Source: WHSW01 sp963749365 (GTDB lineage Bacteria > Actinomycetota > Thermoleophilia > Solirubrobacterales > 70-9). Taken from it: a stretch of 64,000 nucleotides of DNA. The number at the start of each line of letters is the position of its first letter. The first letter of the stretch is position 1. The stretch is from NCBI GenBank assembly GCA_963749365.1, contig CAVVME010000003.1:1240001-1304000 (forward strand), in the 5' to 3' direction. The position numbers and the translations under genes are program-made. Positions 1-8,521 of the stretch are shown here, one piece after another. Under the pieces are notes generated by a model. It ran no database searches. It had not been told where the DNA came from and saw only the letters and a program-made list of their open reading frames with translations.

Positions 1-226
1 CGACGATCAGGCCCCAGTTGCCGATCCCGTCGAGCAGCAGCGTCGTCGCCACCGCGACCGCCATCCCGCCGGCGGCGATCAGGTTTCCCTGCTTCGCCGT
101 CGTCGGGTGGGTGCCCCGGCGAACGCCGATGATGAAGCAGGAGAAGGCGACGATGTAGAGCAGCGTCGCCAGGTCGCCGCCGGGCTCGAGCACCGCCAAC
201 GGGGTAGTCAGCACGTCCGCCAGCAA
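1..226 (-). CDS. pntB: NAD(P) transhydrogenase beta subunit, N-terminal fragment
   Basis: This is the start of the membrane subunit that carries the NADP(H)-binding domain of proton-translocating transhydrogenase; the rest lies beyond the left edge. The visible 75 residues hold two hydrophobic segments separated by a basic loop (GVRRGTHPTTAKQGNL), as is typical of the PntB N-terminus. The start is TTG at 226, preceded by AGGGACGGGC at good spacing; GTG at 214 is an in-frame alternative. It lies 8 bp downstream of the pntAB stop codon, in the usual split order PntAA-PntAB-PntB. The family identity is firm, but the start codon is uncertain. Confidence 0.85.
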   Translation of the reverse strand, partial: MLADVLTTPLAVLEPGGDLATLLYIVAFSCFIIGVRRGTHPTTAKQGNLIAAGGMAVAVATTLLLDGIGNWGLIV

Positions 227-234
227 GCCCGTCC

Positions 235-579
235 CTACTCCGGCCCTGACCCGCCCGGAGGCGAAGCCGAGGACGTGTCAGGAGATGTCTTTTCGGTGTT
301 TGGCCGCCTGCGGGCAAACATCGAAAGCATCCGGTCGGTGACCAGGAAGCCGCCGACGATGTTGATCGTCCCGAAGGCGATCGCGATCACCCCGATCAGC
401 TTCTCGAGCGAGTCGTCGGCGTAGCCGACCACGATCAGGCCGCCGAGCATGACGATCCCGTGGATCGCGTTGGTCTGGCTCATCAGCGGCGTGTGCAGCG
501 TCGTCGGCACCTTCGAGATCACCTCGAAGCCGACGAACGCGGCGAGGACGAAGATCGTGATTTCGGTGATCAGGTCCAT
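235..579 (-). CDS. pntAB: NAD(P) transhydrogenase alpha subunit, membrane part (PntAB)
   Basis: The 114-residue protein is the small membrane portion of the alpha subunit, separate from the NAD-binding part as in many actinobacteria. Three hydrophobic segments are visible: residues about 4-22, 40-55 and 60-80. The family-typical region FVGFEVISKVPTTLHTPLMS lies between the first two. The membrane domain ends near LVTDRMLSMF, and family members usually stop close to there. This copy carries about 26 extra residues (PNTEKTSPDTSSASPPGGSG), encoded by a hairpin-capable repeat that also occurs inside the crotonase gene at 18429-18459. It forms an operon with pntAA, 12 bp upstream. Confidence 0.93.
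   Translation of the reverse strand: MDLITEITIFVLAAFVGFEVISKVPTTLHTPLMSQTNAIHGIVMLGGLIVVGYADDSLEKLIGVIAIAFGTINIVGGFLVTDRMLSMFARRRPNTEKTSPDTSSASPPGGSGPE
245..282. repeat. Short dispersed hairpin repeat, copy A, in frame in pntAB
   Basis: The stretch is bounded by a perfect inverted 6-mer (CCTGAC at 245-250, GTCAGG at 277-282). Its inner 30 bp (253-282) match 18429-18458 at 27 of 30 positions. It encodes PDTSSASPPG on the minus strand, in the same frame as the second copy. It sits at the variable C-terminus of PntAB. Confidence 0.6.
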
Positions 580-591
580 GGTGGTTCGGCG

Positions 592-1713
592 CTACTCCTT
601 CGCTGCTCGCTCATTCCTGATCTCCCCTTTGTGCGTGATGCAGGCGCCGGCGATGATCTCGTCCTCGAAGTCGAGCGAGAGCTCGCCGTCCTCGCCGATC
701 ATCAGGCCGAGCAGGTTCTCGACGTTCTTCGCGTAGAGCTGCGACGCGTGGGCCGCCATCTCGGAGGGAAGGTTGACCGGCGCGATCACCTTGACCCCGT
801 TGTCCGAGACCACGGTCCGCCGCGCTTCGGTGAGCTCGCAGTTGCCGCCCGAGTCGCCGGCGAGGTCGACGATCACCGAACCGGGGCCCATGCTCGCGAC
901 CGCTGCCCGGGTGAGCAGGATCGGCGCCGGGCGGCCGGGGATCTGCGCGGTGGTGATGATCACGTCCTGCTTCGCGGCGTTCTCGGCCAGCGCCTCCCGC
1001 ACCTGCGCGTTCTCCTCCTCGGTCAGGGGCCGGGCGTAGCCGCCCTCCGCCTCGGCATCGGGGATGAAGTCGAGCTCCAGCGGGCGTCCCCCGAGCGAGG
1101 AGATCTGCTCCCAGGCCGCGCGCCGGATGTCGAAGCCCGAGACCACGGCGCCGAGGCGCTTCGCGGTCGCGATCGCCTGCAGCCCGGCGACACCGGCCCC
1201 GAGCACCAGCACCCGCGCCGGGGCGACCGTGCCCGCCGCCGTGGTCATCATCGGAAAGAAGCGCCCCGCCTCGCGCGCGGCGAGCAGGGTGGCGGCATAC
1301 CCGGCGACGTTCGCCTGCGAGGAGAGCGCGTCCATCGCCTGGGCGCGGGTGATCCGCGGGATCGCCTCGATCGCAAAGCTGGTCACGCCCGCGCCCGCGA
1401 GCGCCCGGTTGGTCTCGGTCGAGGTCAGCGGCGCCAGGTGTCCGATCAGGATCTGGCCCTCGCGCATGCGGCCGATCAGCTCGGTGGTCGGGACGGCGAC
1501 GCAGGTGACGACCTCGGCCCGCCAGCAGTCCTCCGCCGAGCCCAGGCTCGCGCCCGCATCGGAGTACTCGGCGTCCGGATGCCCCGACCCGTCCCCGGCG
1601 CCGGCCTCGACCACAACGCCGATCTCGCGCCCGGTCAGCGACTCGACAGTGTCCGGGATCAGCGCCACCCGACGCTCGTCCTCGGCCGTCTCTTTGGGAA
1701 CCCCGACGTTCAT
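592..1713 (-). CDS. pntAA: NAD(P) transhydrogenase alpha subunit, NAD-binding part (PntAA)
   Basis: The soluble NAD(H)-binding subunit (373 aa) of proton-pumping transhydrogenase, which moves hydride between NADH and NADP+ at the membrane. The N-terminal AlaDH/PNT domain begins MNVGVPKE and includes a conserved RVALIP segment. The Rossmann fold has GAGVAG at residues 172-177, followed by the acidic residue of GFDIR (D195), as expected for NAD. The C-terminus ends near ARRTVVSDNGVKVIAPVNLP and a short Glu-rich tail. An open frame continues upstream, but homology begins at this ATG, so the short start is preferred. It is the first gene of the pntAA-pntAB-pntB operon and is divergent from the protease across about 154 bp. 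Confidence 0.95.
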   Translation of the reverse strand: MNVGVPKETAEDERRVALIPDTVESLTGREIGVVVEAGAGDGSGHPDAEYSDAGASLGSAEDCWRAEVVTCVAVPTTELIGRMREGQILIGHLAPLTSTETNRALAGAGVTSFAIEAIPRITRAQAMDALSSQANVAGYAATLLAAREAGRFFPMMTTAAGTVAPARVLVLGAGVAGLQAIATAKRLGAVVSGFDIRRAAWEQISSLGGRPLELDFIPDAEAEGGYARPLTEEENAQVREALAENAAKQDVIITTAQIPGRPAPILLTRAAVASMGPGSVIVDLAGDSGGNCELTEARRTVVSDNGVKVIAPVNLPSEMAAHASQLYAKNVENLLGLMIGEDGELSLDFEDEIIAGACITHKGEIRNERAAKE

Positions 1714-1867
1714 GCCCTGGTGAAAGCCGGGGCAGCCTAACCGAGAGCGTTGGAGCTGCGCCGTGGCCGTCTCGACGGTCGCTGAGTTGCAGGCTCGCAT
1801 TCCGCTTGCACCTGGGCCGTAGGTCTGAGAGAGTCTGGCGGTTGAGGGGGAGCACGGAGGGGGACTG

Positions 1868-3934
1868 ATGCACGGAGGCAGGCTCAATCGCGGCCGGACG
1901 GATCGCGGTCCGATCGGATCCGGTGCGGCAGCACTCGCCGTCGCCTTGGTCACCTTTGTGATCGGTGGCGGGATCGCATCGACGGCCGCCGGCCAGCAGG
2001 TGAACGTGCCGGGTCCGCCGACGACGGCCCCGAAGCAGGGCGCGGAAGCGGTGCCGCTGAGCGACGGGCTGCTGCGCGAGACGGTGCGCCGCCTGGCCCG
2101 GGGTAATCGCGCGCCCGCCGGGGTCGACACCGTGGCCGACGGGGTGCTGGTCGAGGTAAGCGTCGAGCGCGGGGCCGCGGCGGCGATCAGGAGCCGAATC
2201 GAGCGGCTCGACGGCGACGTCAACGGCGCCGTCGGAAAAACGCTGCTCCAGGCGCTGGTCCCGGCCGACCGGCTGATCGCCCTCGAGCGCGATCCTCGAG
2301 TTCTGTTCGTGCGCCCGCCGCTGGCGGCGGACCTTCCGCAGGCGGCCTCGGGCGAGGCGCCGGCCTTCGCAGCCGGCACCGCGCCCCTCGTGGGCGAGGA
2401 AGTGGCGAAGACGAACGCCCCCGCCTGGCACAGCGCCGGGATCACCGGCGAGGGGGTAAGCGTCGGGATCATCGATGGCTTCGGCGGTGCCTTCTGGGAC
2501 GCGGCCCAGCGCCTCGGCGAGGTGCCGGCGCCGGCCGGGGTCTTCTGTCAGCAGGCGGGCCAAACTTGCGACGTCTTCGGCGGAGGCACTTCGCACGGCG
2601 TCGCGGTCGCCGAGACGATCCACGACATGGCACCGGGGGCGACCCTCTACCTCGCCTCGGCAAGGACCGCTGCCGACATCCAGGCGGCGGTGAACTTCTT
2701 CGCCGCCAACGGGGTGAGGATCATCTCGCGATCGCAGAGCGCCGAGTACGACGGGCCCGGCAACGGCACCGGGCAGCTCGCGAACGTGCAAAACAGCGCC
2801 GTCTCGCAGGGGATCGCCTGGTTCAACTCGGCCGGCAACAGCGCCGCGCGTGACCCGTCGCGCCAGGGCGGGTACTGGCGCGGGCCCTGGCGCGACGCCG
2901 ACTTGGATGGCTGGCTGGAGTTCGGACCCGGTGACGAGCTCAACAGGTTCCCCTGCTCCTTCGTCCTCGGACTTCGCTGGAGCGACTGGGGTAGCAACCG
3001 CACCGACTACGACGCCTACACGCTCGACGAGACAGGGACGACGTTCCTCACCGAAAGCGAGGGAAACCAGCCGGGAGGAGCGCCGCCGATCGAGTCAATC
3101 GACTGCAACGTCAACGGGGTCGTCAACCTCGCCGTGTTCCTCTACGCCCCAGGCGGAGGGACTGGTGGCGATGTGCTCGAGTTCATGGTCAACTCGAGCA
3201 CGGTCGAGCACGCGAGCAATCCCTACAGCGCCACCCAGCCGTTCTCCGACACCGCCAATCCCGGCGCGGCCTCGGTCGGGGCGGTCGATCCCTGGGACGG
3301 GACGACGATCGGCAGCTACAGCTCCGAGGGGCCGTCAAACGACGGTCGGATCAAACCCGATCTGAGCGCGCCGGCGTGCTTTTCGAGCGTGAGCTCGTTC
3401 CTGGATGAGTACACGTGCAACGGCATCTATGGCTTCGACGGGACCAGCGCGGCGACCCCGGTCGTCAGCGGCGCGGCGGCGCTGGTGCTGGACTCCGGCC
3501 GGGCGAAGACCCCGGCCGAGCTGAAGACGTTCCTGATCGAGCAGGCGACCACCGAGCGTGGCGCCCCAGGGCCCGACAACCTCTTCGGGGCCGGCGAGCT
3601 GCTGCTGCCGAACCCGAAGAAGAAGGACCGCAAGCGGCCGAAGGTGCGGGCCTTCCGCAGCCACGGCGAATCGGGGCAGACGATCAGGCTCCGCTACCGC
3701 GCCGGGGACAACAGCGGTCGCACCCGTGAGGTGATCAAGGTGAAGCCGAAGAACCGAAACTGGGCCCTGGACACGATCCGGACCAAGTTCGGCCGCGCCA
3801 CCGGCGGTCGCGTCTACGTCAAGTGGCGGGCGCCGCGCAGGGTTCCGAAGGGACCGCTGGAGTTCTGCGTCAAGGCGAAGGATCGAAGCGGCAACAAGAG
3901 CCGCGTCGACTGCGCCGCGCTCAACGTCAGCTAG
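1868..3934 (+). CDS. Secreted subtilisin-like serine protease (S8 family)
   Basis: A 688-residue secreted peptidase. A signal peptide spans residues about 18-42 (basic N-region, hydrophobic core, ending ASTAAG). The catalytic domain has Asp203 in GIIDGFGG, His243 in TSHGVAV, the oxyanion Asn324 in NSAGN and Ser527 in GTSAATPVVSG. This is the subtilase order, although the first motif lacks the usual DTG. A region of about 100 residues between His and Ser contains Cys pairs and acidic loops. The last 100 residues form a basic, Ig-like C-terminal module. The ATG at 1868 follows GGAGGGGG at ideal spacing. It is a single gene, convergent with the LLM oxidoreductase. The substrate is unknown. Confidence 0.93.
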   Translation: MHGGRLNRGRTDRGPIGSGAAALAVALVTFVIGGGIASTAAGQQVNVPGPPTTAPKQGAEAVPLSDGLLRETVRRLARGNRAPAGVDTVADGVLVEVSVERGAAAAIRSRIERLDGDVNGAVGKTLLQALVPADRLIALERDPRVLFVRPPLAADLPQAASGEAPAFAAGTAPLVGEEVAKTNAPAWHSAGITGEGVSVGIIDGFGGAFWDAAQRLGEVPAPAGVFCQQAGQTCDVFGGGTSHGVAVAETIHDMAPGATLYLASARTAADIQAAVNFFAANGVRIISRSQSAEYDGPGNGTGQLANVQNSAVSQGIAWFNSAGNSAARDPSRQGGYWRGPWRDADLDGWLEFGPGDELNRFPCSFVLGLRWSDWGSNRTDYDAYTLDETGTTFLTESEGNQPGGAPPIESIDCNVNGVVNLAVFLYAPGGGTGGDVLEFMVNSSTVEHASNPYSATQPFSDTANPGAASVGAVDPWDGTTIGSYSSEGPSNDGRIKPDLSAPACFSSVSSFLDEYTCNGIYGFDGTSAATPVVSGAAALVLDSGRAKTPAELKTFLIEQATTERGAPGPDNLFGAGELLLPNPKKKDRKRPKVRAFRSHGESGQTIRLRYRAGDNSGRTREVIKVKPKNRNWALDTIRTKFGRATGGRVYVKWRAPRRVPKGPLEFCVKAKDRSGNKSRVDCAALNVS

Positions 3935-3971
3935 GCGCCACCGTCGAAAGCTGTCGCCTCGGCGGACGGGG

Positions 3972-5039
3972 TCAGGCGGGCGACGGAGCGCCGACGAGCG
4001 TGGCGAGCCGCTCGACCGTGTGCATGCGCTCGCCCGCGTCGAGGTGGACCGGGGCGCAGATCAAGCGGTCGACCCCGGCGGCGACGAGCTTCTCGATCCG
4101 CGCCGCGACCTCGTCCTCGCTCCCGACCAGCGCCGTAGCGTCGACGAGCTCGTCGGGGATCGCGTTGTAGGCGTCCTCGCGCTTGCCGGCCAGGTAGAGC
4201 CCCTGGACCTCGTCGGCGACCTCGCCGAAGCCGAAGCGGTGGGTGAGGTCGACGTAGAAGTTGGTCTCCCGCGATCCCATCCCGCCCAGATAGAGCAGCA
4301 GTCCCGCCTTGACGATCCCGCGGGCGGCGTCGAGGTCCCCGTCGATCGCCACCGAGAGCGAGGGCGAGACCTCGAGGTCGGCCCGCGAGCGCCCGCCCTT
4401 GGCGAAGCCGGCCTCGAGATGCTCGCCCCAGGTCTGCTCGAAGGCGTCGGCGCTGAAGAAGATCGGGATCCAGCCGTCGCAGACCTCGGCGGCCATCTCG
4501 ACCGACTTGCGCCCGATCGCGCCGACGAAGACCGGGATCTCGTTCCGGACCGGGTGGAAGTTGAGCTTCAGCGCCTTGCCCTGCCCGGTCCCGCCCTCGA
4601 TCGGGAGGCGGTAGTGCGGTCCCTCGTGCTCGAGCGGCCCCTGGCGACTGATGATCTCGCGCACGACCTCGATGTACTCGCGGGTGCGTCCCCACGGCTT
4701 CGCGTACGGGACGCCGTACCAGCCCTCCGAGACCTGCGGCCCCGATGGGCCGAAGCCGAAGATGAACCGGCCGCCGGAGAGCGCGTCGATCGTCGCCCCG
4801 GCCATCGCCGCGGCGGCCGGCGGGCGGGCGGGCACCTGCATGATCGCGGCCCCGAGCTTGATCGTCTCGGTCTGCCCGGCGAGCCATCCGAGGACCGAGA
4901 CGCAGTCCGAGCCGTAGGACTCCGCGACCCAGACCGAGTCGAACCCCCTCGCCTCGGCGGCGCGGACCAGCTCGGCCGCCTCGGGCCCCTGCGGGCCGAT
5001 TCCCCAGTAGCCGAGGTTGATCCCGAGCTTCAGATCCAT
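3972..5039 (-). CDS. LLM class F420-dependent oxidoreductase
   Basis: A 355-residue luciferase-like monooxygenase-fold (TIM-barrel) protein. It begins with the typical strand MDLKLGINLGYWG and has an LV(RA)AAEARGFDSVWVAES segment near residues 24-43 and DALSGGRFIFGFGPSGP near 85-102. These match actinobacterial LLM proteins that use coenzyme F420, so F420 dependence is inferred from the family. The substrate cannot be read from the sequence. It lies 11 bp downstream of the wax ester synthase gene on the same strand, which suggests a shared transcript and a possible lipid or ketone-related role. Confidence 0.88.
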   Translation of the reverse strand: MDLKLGINLGYWGIGPQGPEAAELVRAAEARGFDSVWVAESYGSDCVSVLGWLAGQTETIKLGAAIMQVPARPPAAAAMAGATIDALSGGRFIFGFGPSGPQVSEGWYGVPYAKPWGRTREYIEVVREIISRQGPLEHEGPHYRLPIEGGTGQGKALKLNFHPVRNEIPVFVGAIGRKSVEMAAEVCDGWIPIFFSADAFEQTWGEHLEAGFAKGGRSRADLEVSPSLSVAIDGDLDAARGIVKAGLLLYLGGMGSRETNFYVDLTHRFGFGEVADEVQGLYLAGKREDAYNAIPDELVDATALVGSEDEVAARIEKLVAAGVDRLICAPVHLDAGERMHTVERLATLVGAPSPA

Positions 5040-5050
5040 CGCCGCGGACG

Positions 5051-6364
5051 TTATTCGATCATCACCGCGCGAAGCTCGGCCAGCGATCCGCCGATCGCCT
5101 CCGCCAGTGTCCCCGCCCCGGGCAGCGCCTCGGGGTCGGTGCAGATGCCGATCCCGAGCTCACCCGCGCAGGAGATCGCCGAGACGCGCAGGGCGTGGTG
5201 GTCGGCCGGCTCGGCGGCGGTCCAGAGACGGTCGACCGGTCGGCCGAGAACCTCGACTGCGGCCCGCGGTCCCGGCACGTTGGAGATCGAGAGGCTGAAC
5301 TCGTGCGGGCTGACCGCCGCCCGCTCGGCCGCACCGGAGAGGTGCTTGAACCTGGCCAGCCCGTGAAAGAAGTCGTAGAGCTCGACCGCGTCACCGAGCC
5401 GCTTTCGCTTCGCCGTCTCCGCCCTGATCGCCTCCAGTCGCGCCCGCGGGTCGGGCTCGGCGAGCGGCAGGTCGACGTTCAGGAACGAGTCGCGGTTGCC
5501 GAGCTCGCCGGGGCCCTCGTCGCGGCGATGCAGGCTGACCGGGATCTGGGCGCGCAGCTTCGGCAACCGGCGATCGCCGCCGAGCCACTCGCGCAGCCCG
5601 CCCGCAATCGCAGCGAGCAGGACGTCGTTGACGGTCGCATGCTCCGCGAGCCCGGCCCCGACCCGCTTCAGCTCCGCCAGCGGCGCGCCGGAGAAGGCGA
5701 GCTCGCGCGCGGCGCCGATCTCACGGTCGAGCGGCGAGCGCGAGGCGCCGGCGCCAAGCTCGCGCCGGATCGCGCCTGGCAAGCGGCCCACCTCACGCCA
5801 CGGCGAGGGCTTCGACGGCGCTGCGACCCGGGGCGGCTTCGCCGGTGGCTTGGCGTCGGCGGCCGCCTCCCAGAGCACCGCGTCGAGGAAGCGCACCGAG
5901 CTGATCCCGTCCGCCATCGCGTGGTGGATGCGGGCGACGATCGCCTCGCGCCCGTCGGCCAGCGGTCCGAGGACGTCAAAGCGCCACAGCGGCCGGCCGT
6001 GGTCGAGCCGCTCGGCCATCAGCCCGCCGGCGACCCTCCGCAGCCCCTCCTCGTCGAGCGCCGGGTCGAGCTCGCGGCGTCCGACGTGGGCCGCGATCTC
6101 GAAGCCCTGGTCGGAAACCCAGCGCGCCCGCGCGCCTTCTCGCTCGACCCGCATCCGGGCCCGCGGCTCGGACGCGAGGCGCTCGCCGACGCTCGCCCGC
6201 AGCGCCTCGAGGTCGAGCGGCTCGGGCGCCGGCTCGAGCAGGCACAGCTTCAGCGTGTGGCCGACGATCGCCTCGGACTCGAGCGCCAGGATCGCGGCAT
6301 CGTCCGGGCTCAGGTTCGCGGTGTCCTCGCCCATCGGCTCAGGCTCTGCGGCGTCCTCGCCCAC
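5051..6364 (-). CDS. Wax ester synthase/diacylglycerol acyltransferase (WS/DGAT)
   Basis: A 437-residue bifunctional acyltransferase that joins acyl-CoA to long-chain alcohols or diacylglycerol, making storage wax or triacylglycerol at the membrane. The catalytic motif HHxxxDG is present (H147, H148, D152, G153). Other family marks are LSPDDA near residue 18, RPLWRF near 124, NDVLLAAIAGGL in the middle, and NVPGP with a conserved C-terminal block. The N-terminus repeats MGED twice, so Met11 is an alternative start. It heads a tight pair with the LLM oxidoreductase and may be co-transcribed with the small protein and HAD phosphatase upstream. Confidence 0.92.
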   Translation of the reverse strand: MGEDAAEPEPMGEDTANLSPDDAAILALESEAIVGHTLKLCLLEPAPEPLDLEALRASVGERLASEPRARMRVEREGARARWVSDQGFEIAAHVGRRELDPALDEEGLRRVAGGLMAERLDHGRPLWRFDVLGPLADGREAIVARIHHAMADGISSVRFLDAVLWEAAADAKPPAKPPRVAAPSKPSPWREVGRLPGAIRRELGAGASRSPLDREIGAARELAFSGAPLAELKRVGAGLAEHATVNDVLLAAIAGGLREWLGGDRRLPKLRAQIPVSLHRRDEGPGELGNRDSFLNVDLPLAEPDPRARLEAIRAETAKRKRLGDAVELYDFFHGLARFKHLSGAAERAAVSPHEFSLSISNVPGPRAAVEVLGRPVDRLWTAAEPADHHALRVSAISCAGELGIGICTDPEALPGAGTLAEAIGGSLAELRAVMIE

Positions 6365-6403
6365 CAGCTCAGACCGTGTCCAACGACCCGCGGGAGTACC
6401 GCG

Positions 6404-6742
6404 TTAGAAACTGGCGTCCATGATCAGCTGGGGCGGAGGGGCGGACTCAGCGAGATCGATACCGTGCACCTGCTCCATCGTGTCGCGAAACCAGCGATCG
6501 AATGGAGCTTCGGAGGTGCCGATCGCCTGCATCGCCGCTCCAACGTCCTCGGCCTCCAAGTAGACGACCGCGAGCGTTCCCTGCGGCGTTTCCTGGTGCC
6601 AAACCGCTTCCCGCTTGATCCCCGCAGCTCGGCGAGCTTCCTCGTACTCCTCGCGCCGCGAGCGCTTCATCTCCTCGAATGCATCCCGGTCCATCTCCTC
6701 CTTGCCGGGAACGATCGGGAGTGCGAAAGCTACGGCAGCCAT
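6404..6742 (-). CDS. Small conserved protein of unknown function (DUF6176-like)
   Basis: A 112-residue soluble protein. A charged helix (KEEMDRDAFEEMKRSRREEYEEARR) is followed by WHQETPQGTLAVVYLEAEDVGAAMQAI, which looks like one half of a ferredoxin-like or EthD-like alpha-beta fold. The DUF6176-type assignment is from memory of such short actinobacterial proteins and is tentative. The ATG follows GGAGGAAA. It lies between the HAD phosphatase and the WS/DGAT gene on the same strand. No catalytic residues are evident. Confidence 0.72.
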   Translation of the reverse strand: MAAVAFALPIVPGKEEMDRDAFEEMKRSRREEYEEARRAAGIKREAVWHQETPQGTLAVVYLEAEDVGAAMQAIGTSEAPFDRWFRDTMEQVHGIDLAESAPPPQLIMDASF

Positions 6743-6779
6743 TTTTCCTCCTCGGTTGGACGTCGTCGCCCATTCTCAC

Positions 6780-7430
6780 TCAGCGCAGCGGGGTCGAGTC
6801 GAGCGACTCGAGCAGGGCGGCCGGGGACTCATGGACCGCCACCGCACCCGCCGCCTCGAGCTCCGCCTCGCCGAAGCCGCCGGTGAGCACGCAAATCGTC
6901 TCCACCCCCGCCCGTGCCGCGGCCTCGACGTCCCAGGTCGTATCGCCGACCATCACCGCCGGGGCCCCTCCCGCCCGCTCGATCGCCGTCGCGACCAGAT
7001 CGGGGGCGGGCTTCGAACGATCGACGTCGGCGGCGGTCGTCCACGCGTCCACGGCCTCGCGCGCCTCGAGCAGATCGACGAAATGCTCGGCGTCCTTCGC
7101 CTTGGCCGAGCTGGCGAGGACCACCTGGTGGCCGCGCCGTTTCAGCTCCAGGATCAGCTCGTGAGCGCGCTCGAGCGGCTGGACCTCGTCGATCAGCGCC
7201 GCGAACGAGATCGCCTCGGCTTCCCTGACCGCATCCCCGCAGCGGCGCTCGACCTCGGCGCCGGCGACCGCGGCGACGAACTGGTCGCCGCCGATGCCGA
7301 TGTGGCGATGCAGGCGCCAGAGCGGCAGCGTCAGCCCGTGCTCGCGAAAGGCGCGATGCCAGGCGATCGCGTGCTGGTAGTTGGAGTCGACCAGCGTCCC
7401 GTCGATGTCGAGAATCGCCGCGGCGGCCAT
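6780..7430 (-). CDS. HAD-superfamily hydrolase, phosphatase-like
   Basis: A 216-residue protein with the four HAD motifs in order: DIDGTLVDS (nucleophile D8, acid D10), LASSAK around residue 109, KPAPD around 140 with its Lys, and VGDTTWD around 160. The cap insertion between motifs I and II is helical, as in the phosphoglycolate phosphatase and beta-phosphoglucomutase branch. It most likely removes phosphate from a small metabolite. The substrate is not identifiable. It is the first of four co-directional genes that end with the LLM oxidoreductase. Confidence 0.9.
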   Translation of the reverse strand: MAAAAILDIDGTLVDSNYQHAIAWHRAFREHGLTLPLWRLHRHIGIGGDQFVAAVAGAEVERRCGDAVREAEAISFAALIDEVQPLERAHELILELKRRGHQVVLASSAKAKDAEHFVDLLEAREAVDAWTTAADVDRSKPAPDLVATAIERAGGAPAVMVGDTTWDVEAAARAGVETICVLTGGFGEAELEAAGAVAVHESPAALLESLDSTPLR

Positions 7431-7479
7431 GGACCGGTCCTACCCGGTCGCCGCCGCGGCGAACTCGTATGTCTGCCGG

Positions 7480-8466
7480 CTACTCGGTGTAGCCGAACTC
7501 CGTCAGGTAGTCGGCGGCGACGTCCTCGGGCTTCTCCTTGTCGATGTCGACCCGCGCGTTGAGCTCCTGCATCACCTCGAGCGAGAGGTTGGACTGCACG
7601 TTCTCGATCGTCTCGCCGAAGTCCGACCCGGCCTCGTCGACCGCCTCCTGGCTGGCGACGAAGGTCACGTTGCCGGCCGGGAGCACGCCCTGATCGTCCT
7701 CGAGGATCGTGTAGTCCTCGGAGACGAACAGCTGGGCGTCGGTCGTGAACACGATCGAGAGGTCGGCGTCGCCCTTGTCGAGCACCTGGTAACGGAGGGC
7801 GATGTCGACCGGCGAGAAGTTCTCACGCAGGTCGGTGAGCCCGTAGTACTCCTCCAGGCCGGCGAGGCAGTCGATCCGCTGCCGGCACTCGGGCGAGCCG
7901 TAGAGCGTCAGGTCCTGGTTCTGCTCGAGGTCGGAGATCGAGCTGATCCCGAGCTCGTCGGCCTTCGAGGCGAGCATGCCGACCGCGTTCGCGGACGAGA
8001 ACGGCGTCGGCGGATAGGCGACCAGGCCCTTGCCCTCGAAGTCAGGCTGCGCCTGGTCGAGCGCCTCCTGCGGATCGCCCGGCACATCCTCGGGCGCAGT
8101 GTCGAAGAACGAGGTCAGAGCGGTCGAGGTGTACTCCGGGTAGCCGCTGATCTCGCCGTTCTCGAGCGCCTTCAGGGCGACGAACTCGTCGCCGAGGTTG
8201 AGGTCGGTGGAGACGTCGTAACCAGCCGCCTCGAGCCCTTGCGCGTAGATCTCGCCGAGCACGATCTGCTCGGTGAAGTTCTTCGAGCCGACCGTCAGCG
8301 CGACGCCGTTGTTGTCGGCGTTCTCCTCGATCGCGGTCGAGCTGGTCTCCGTGCCGGCATCGCCCGAGTCGTCATCGTCGTCGTCGCCACAGGCGACGAC
8401 CGCGAGCGCGAGCACGAGTGCGGCGAGCAAGGCGAACAGCCCCTTGTATCGGGCGCTGGAACTCAT
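7480..8466 (-). CDS. Glycine betaine/choline-type ABC substrate-binding lipoprotein
   Basis: A 328-residue extracytoplasmic solute receptor. A signal peptide leads to a lipobox (LAVVAC, Cys26), followed by a run of Asp residues. The mature protein starts the OpuAC-type fold with VGSKNFTEQIVLGEIYAQGL, a segment typical of OpuBC/OpuCC and OsmF receptors for quaternary amines. The ATG at 8466 follows AGGGAGGAT; a longer frame upstream has shadow composition and was not used. It is the last gene of the ATPase-permease-permease-receptor operon and probably binds betaine, choline or carnitine for osmotic protection. Confidence 0.92.
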   Translation of the reverse strand: MSSSARYKGLFALLAALVLALAVVACGDDDDDDSGDAGTETSSTAIEENADNNGVALTVGSKNFTEQIVLGEIYAQGLEAAGYDVSTDLNLGDEFVALKALENGEISGYPEYTSTALTSFFDTAPEDVPGDPQEALDQAQPDFEGKGLVAYPPTPFSSANAVGMLASKADELGISSISDLEQNQDLTLYGSPECRQRIDCLAGLEEYYGLTDLRENFSPVDIALRYQVLDKGDADLSIVFTTDAQLFVSEDYTILEDDQGVLPAGNVTFVASQEAVDEAGSDFGETIENVQSNLSLEVMQELNARVDIDKEKPEDVAADYLTEFGYTE

Positions 8467-8521
8467 CTTGGGGTGATCCTCCCTCTTAGGTGACCTTCCG
8501 CGAATCCGCGGTCCCGTGATC

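Noticed and set aside
460..1740. A long plus-strand frame opposite pntAA
   Set aside because: The minus-strand frame carries clear PntAA motifs; the plus frame is Arg/Asp-rich shadow coding caused by high GC at third positions.
4020..5366. A long plus-strand frame opposite the LLM and WS/DGAT genes
   Set aside because: It overlaps two genes with well-recognised motifs and has no domain of its own.
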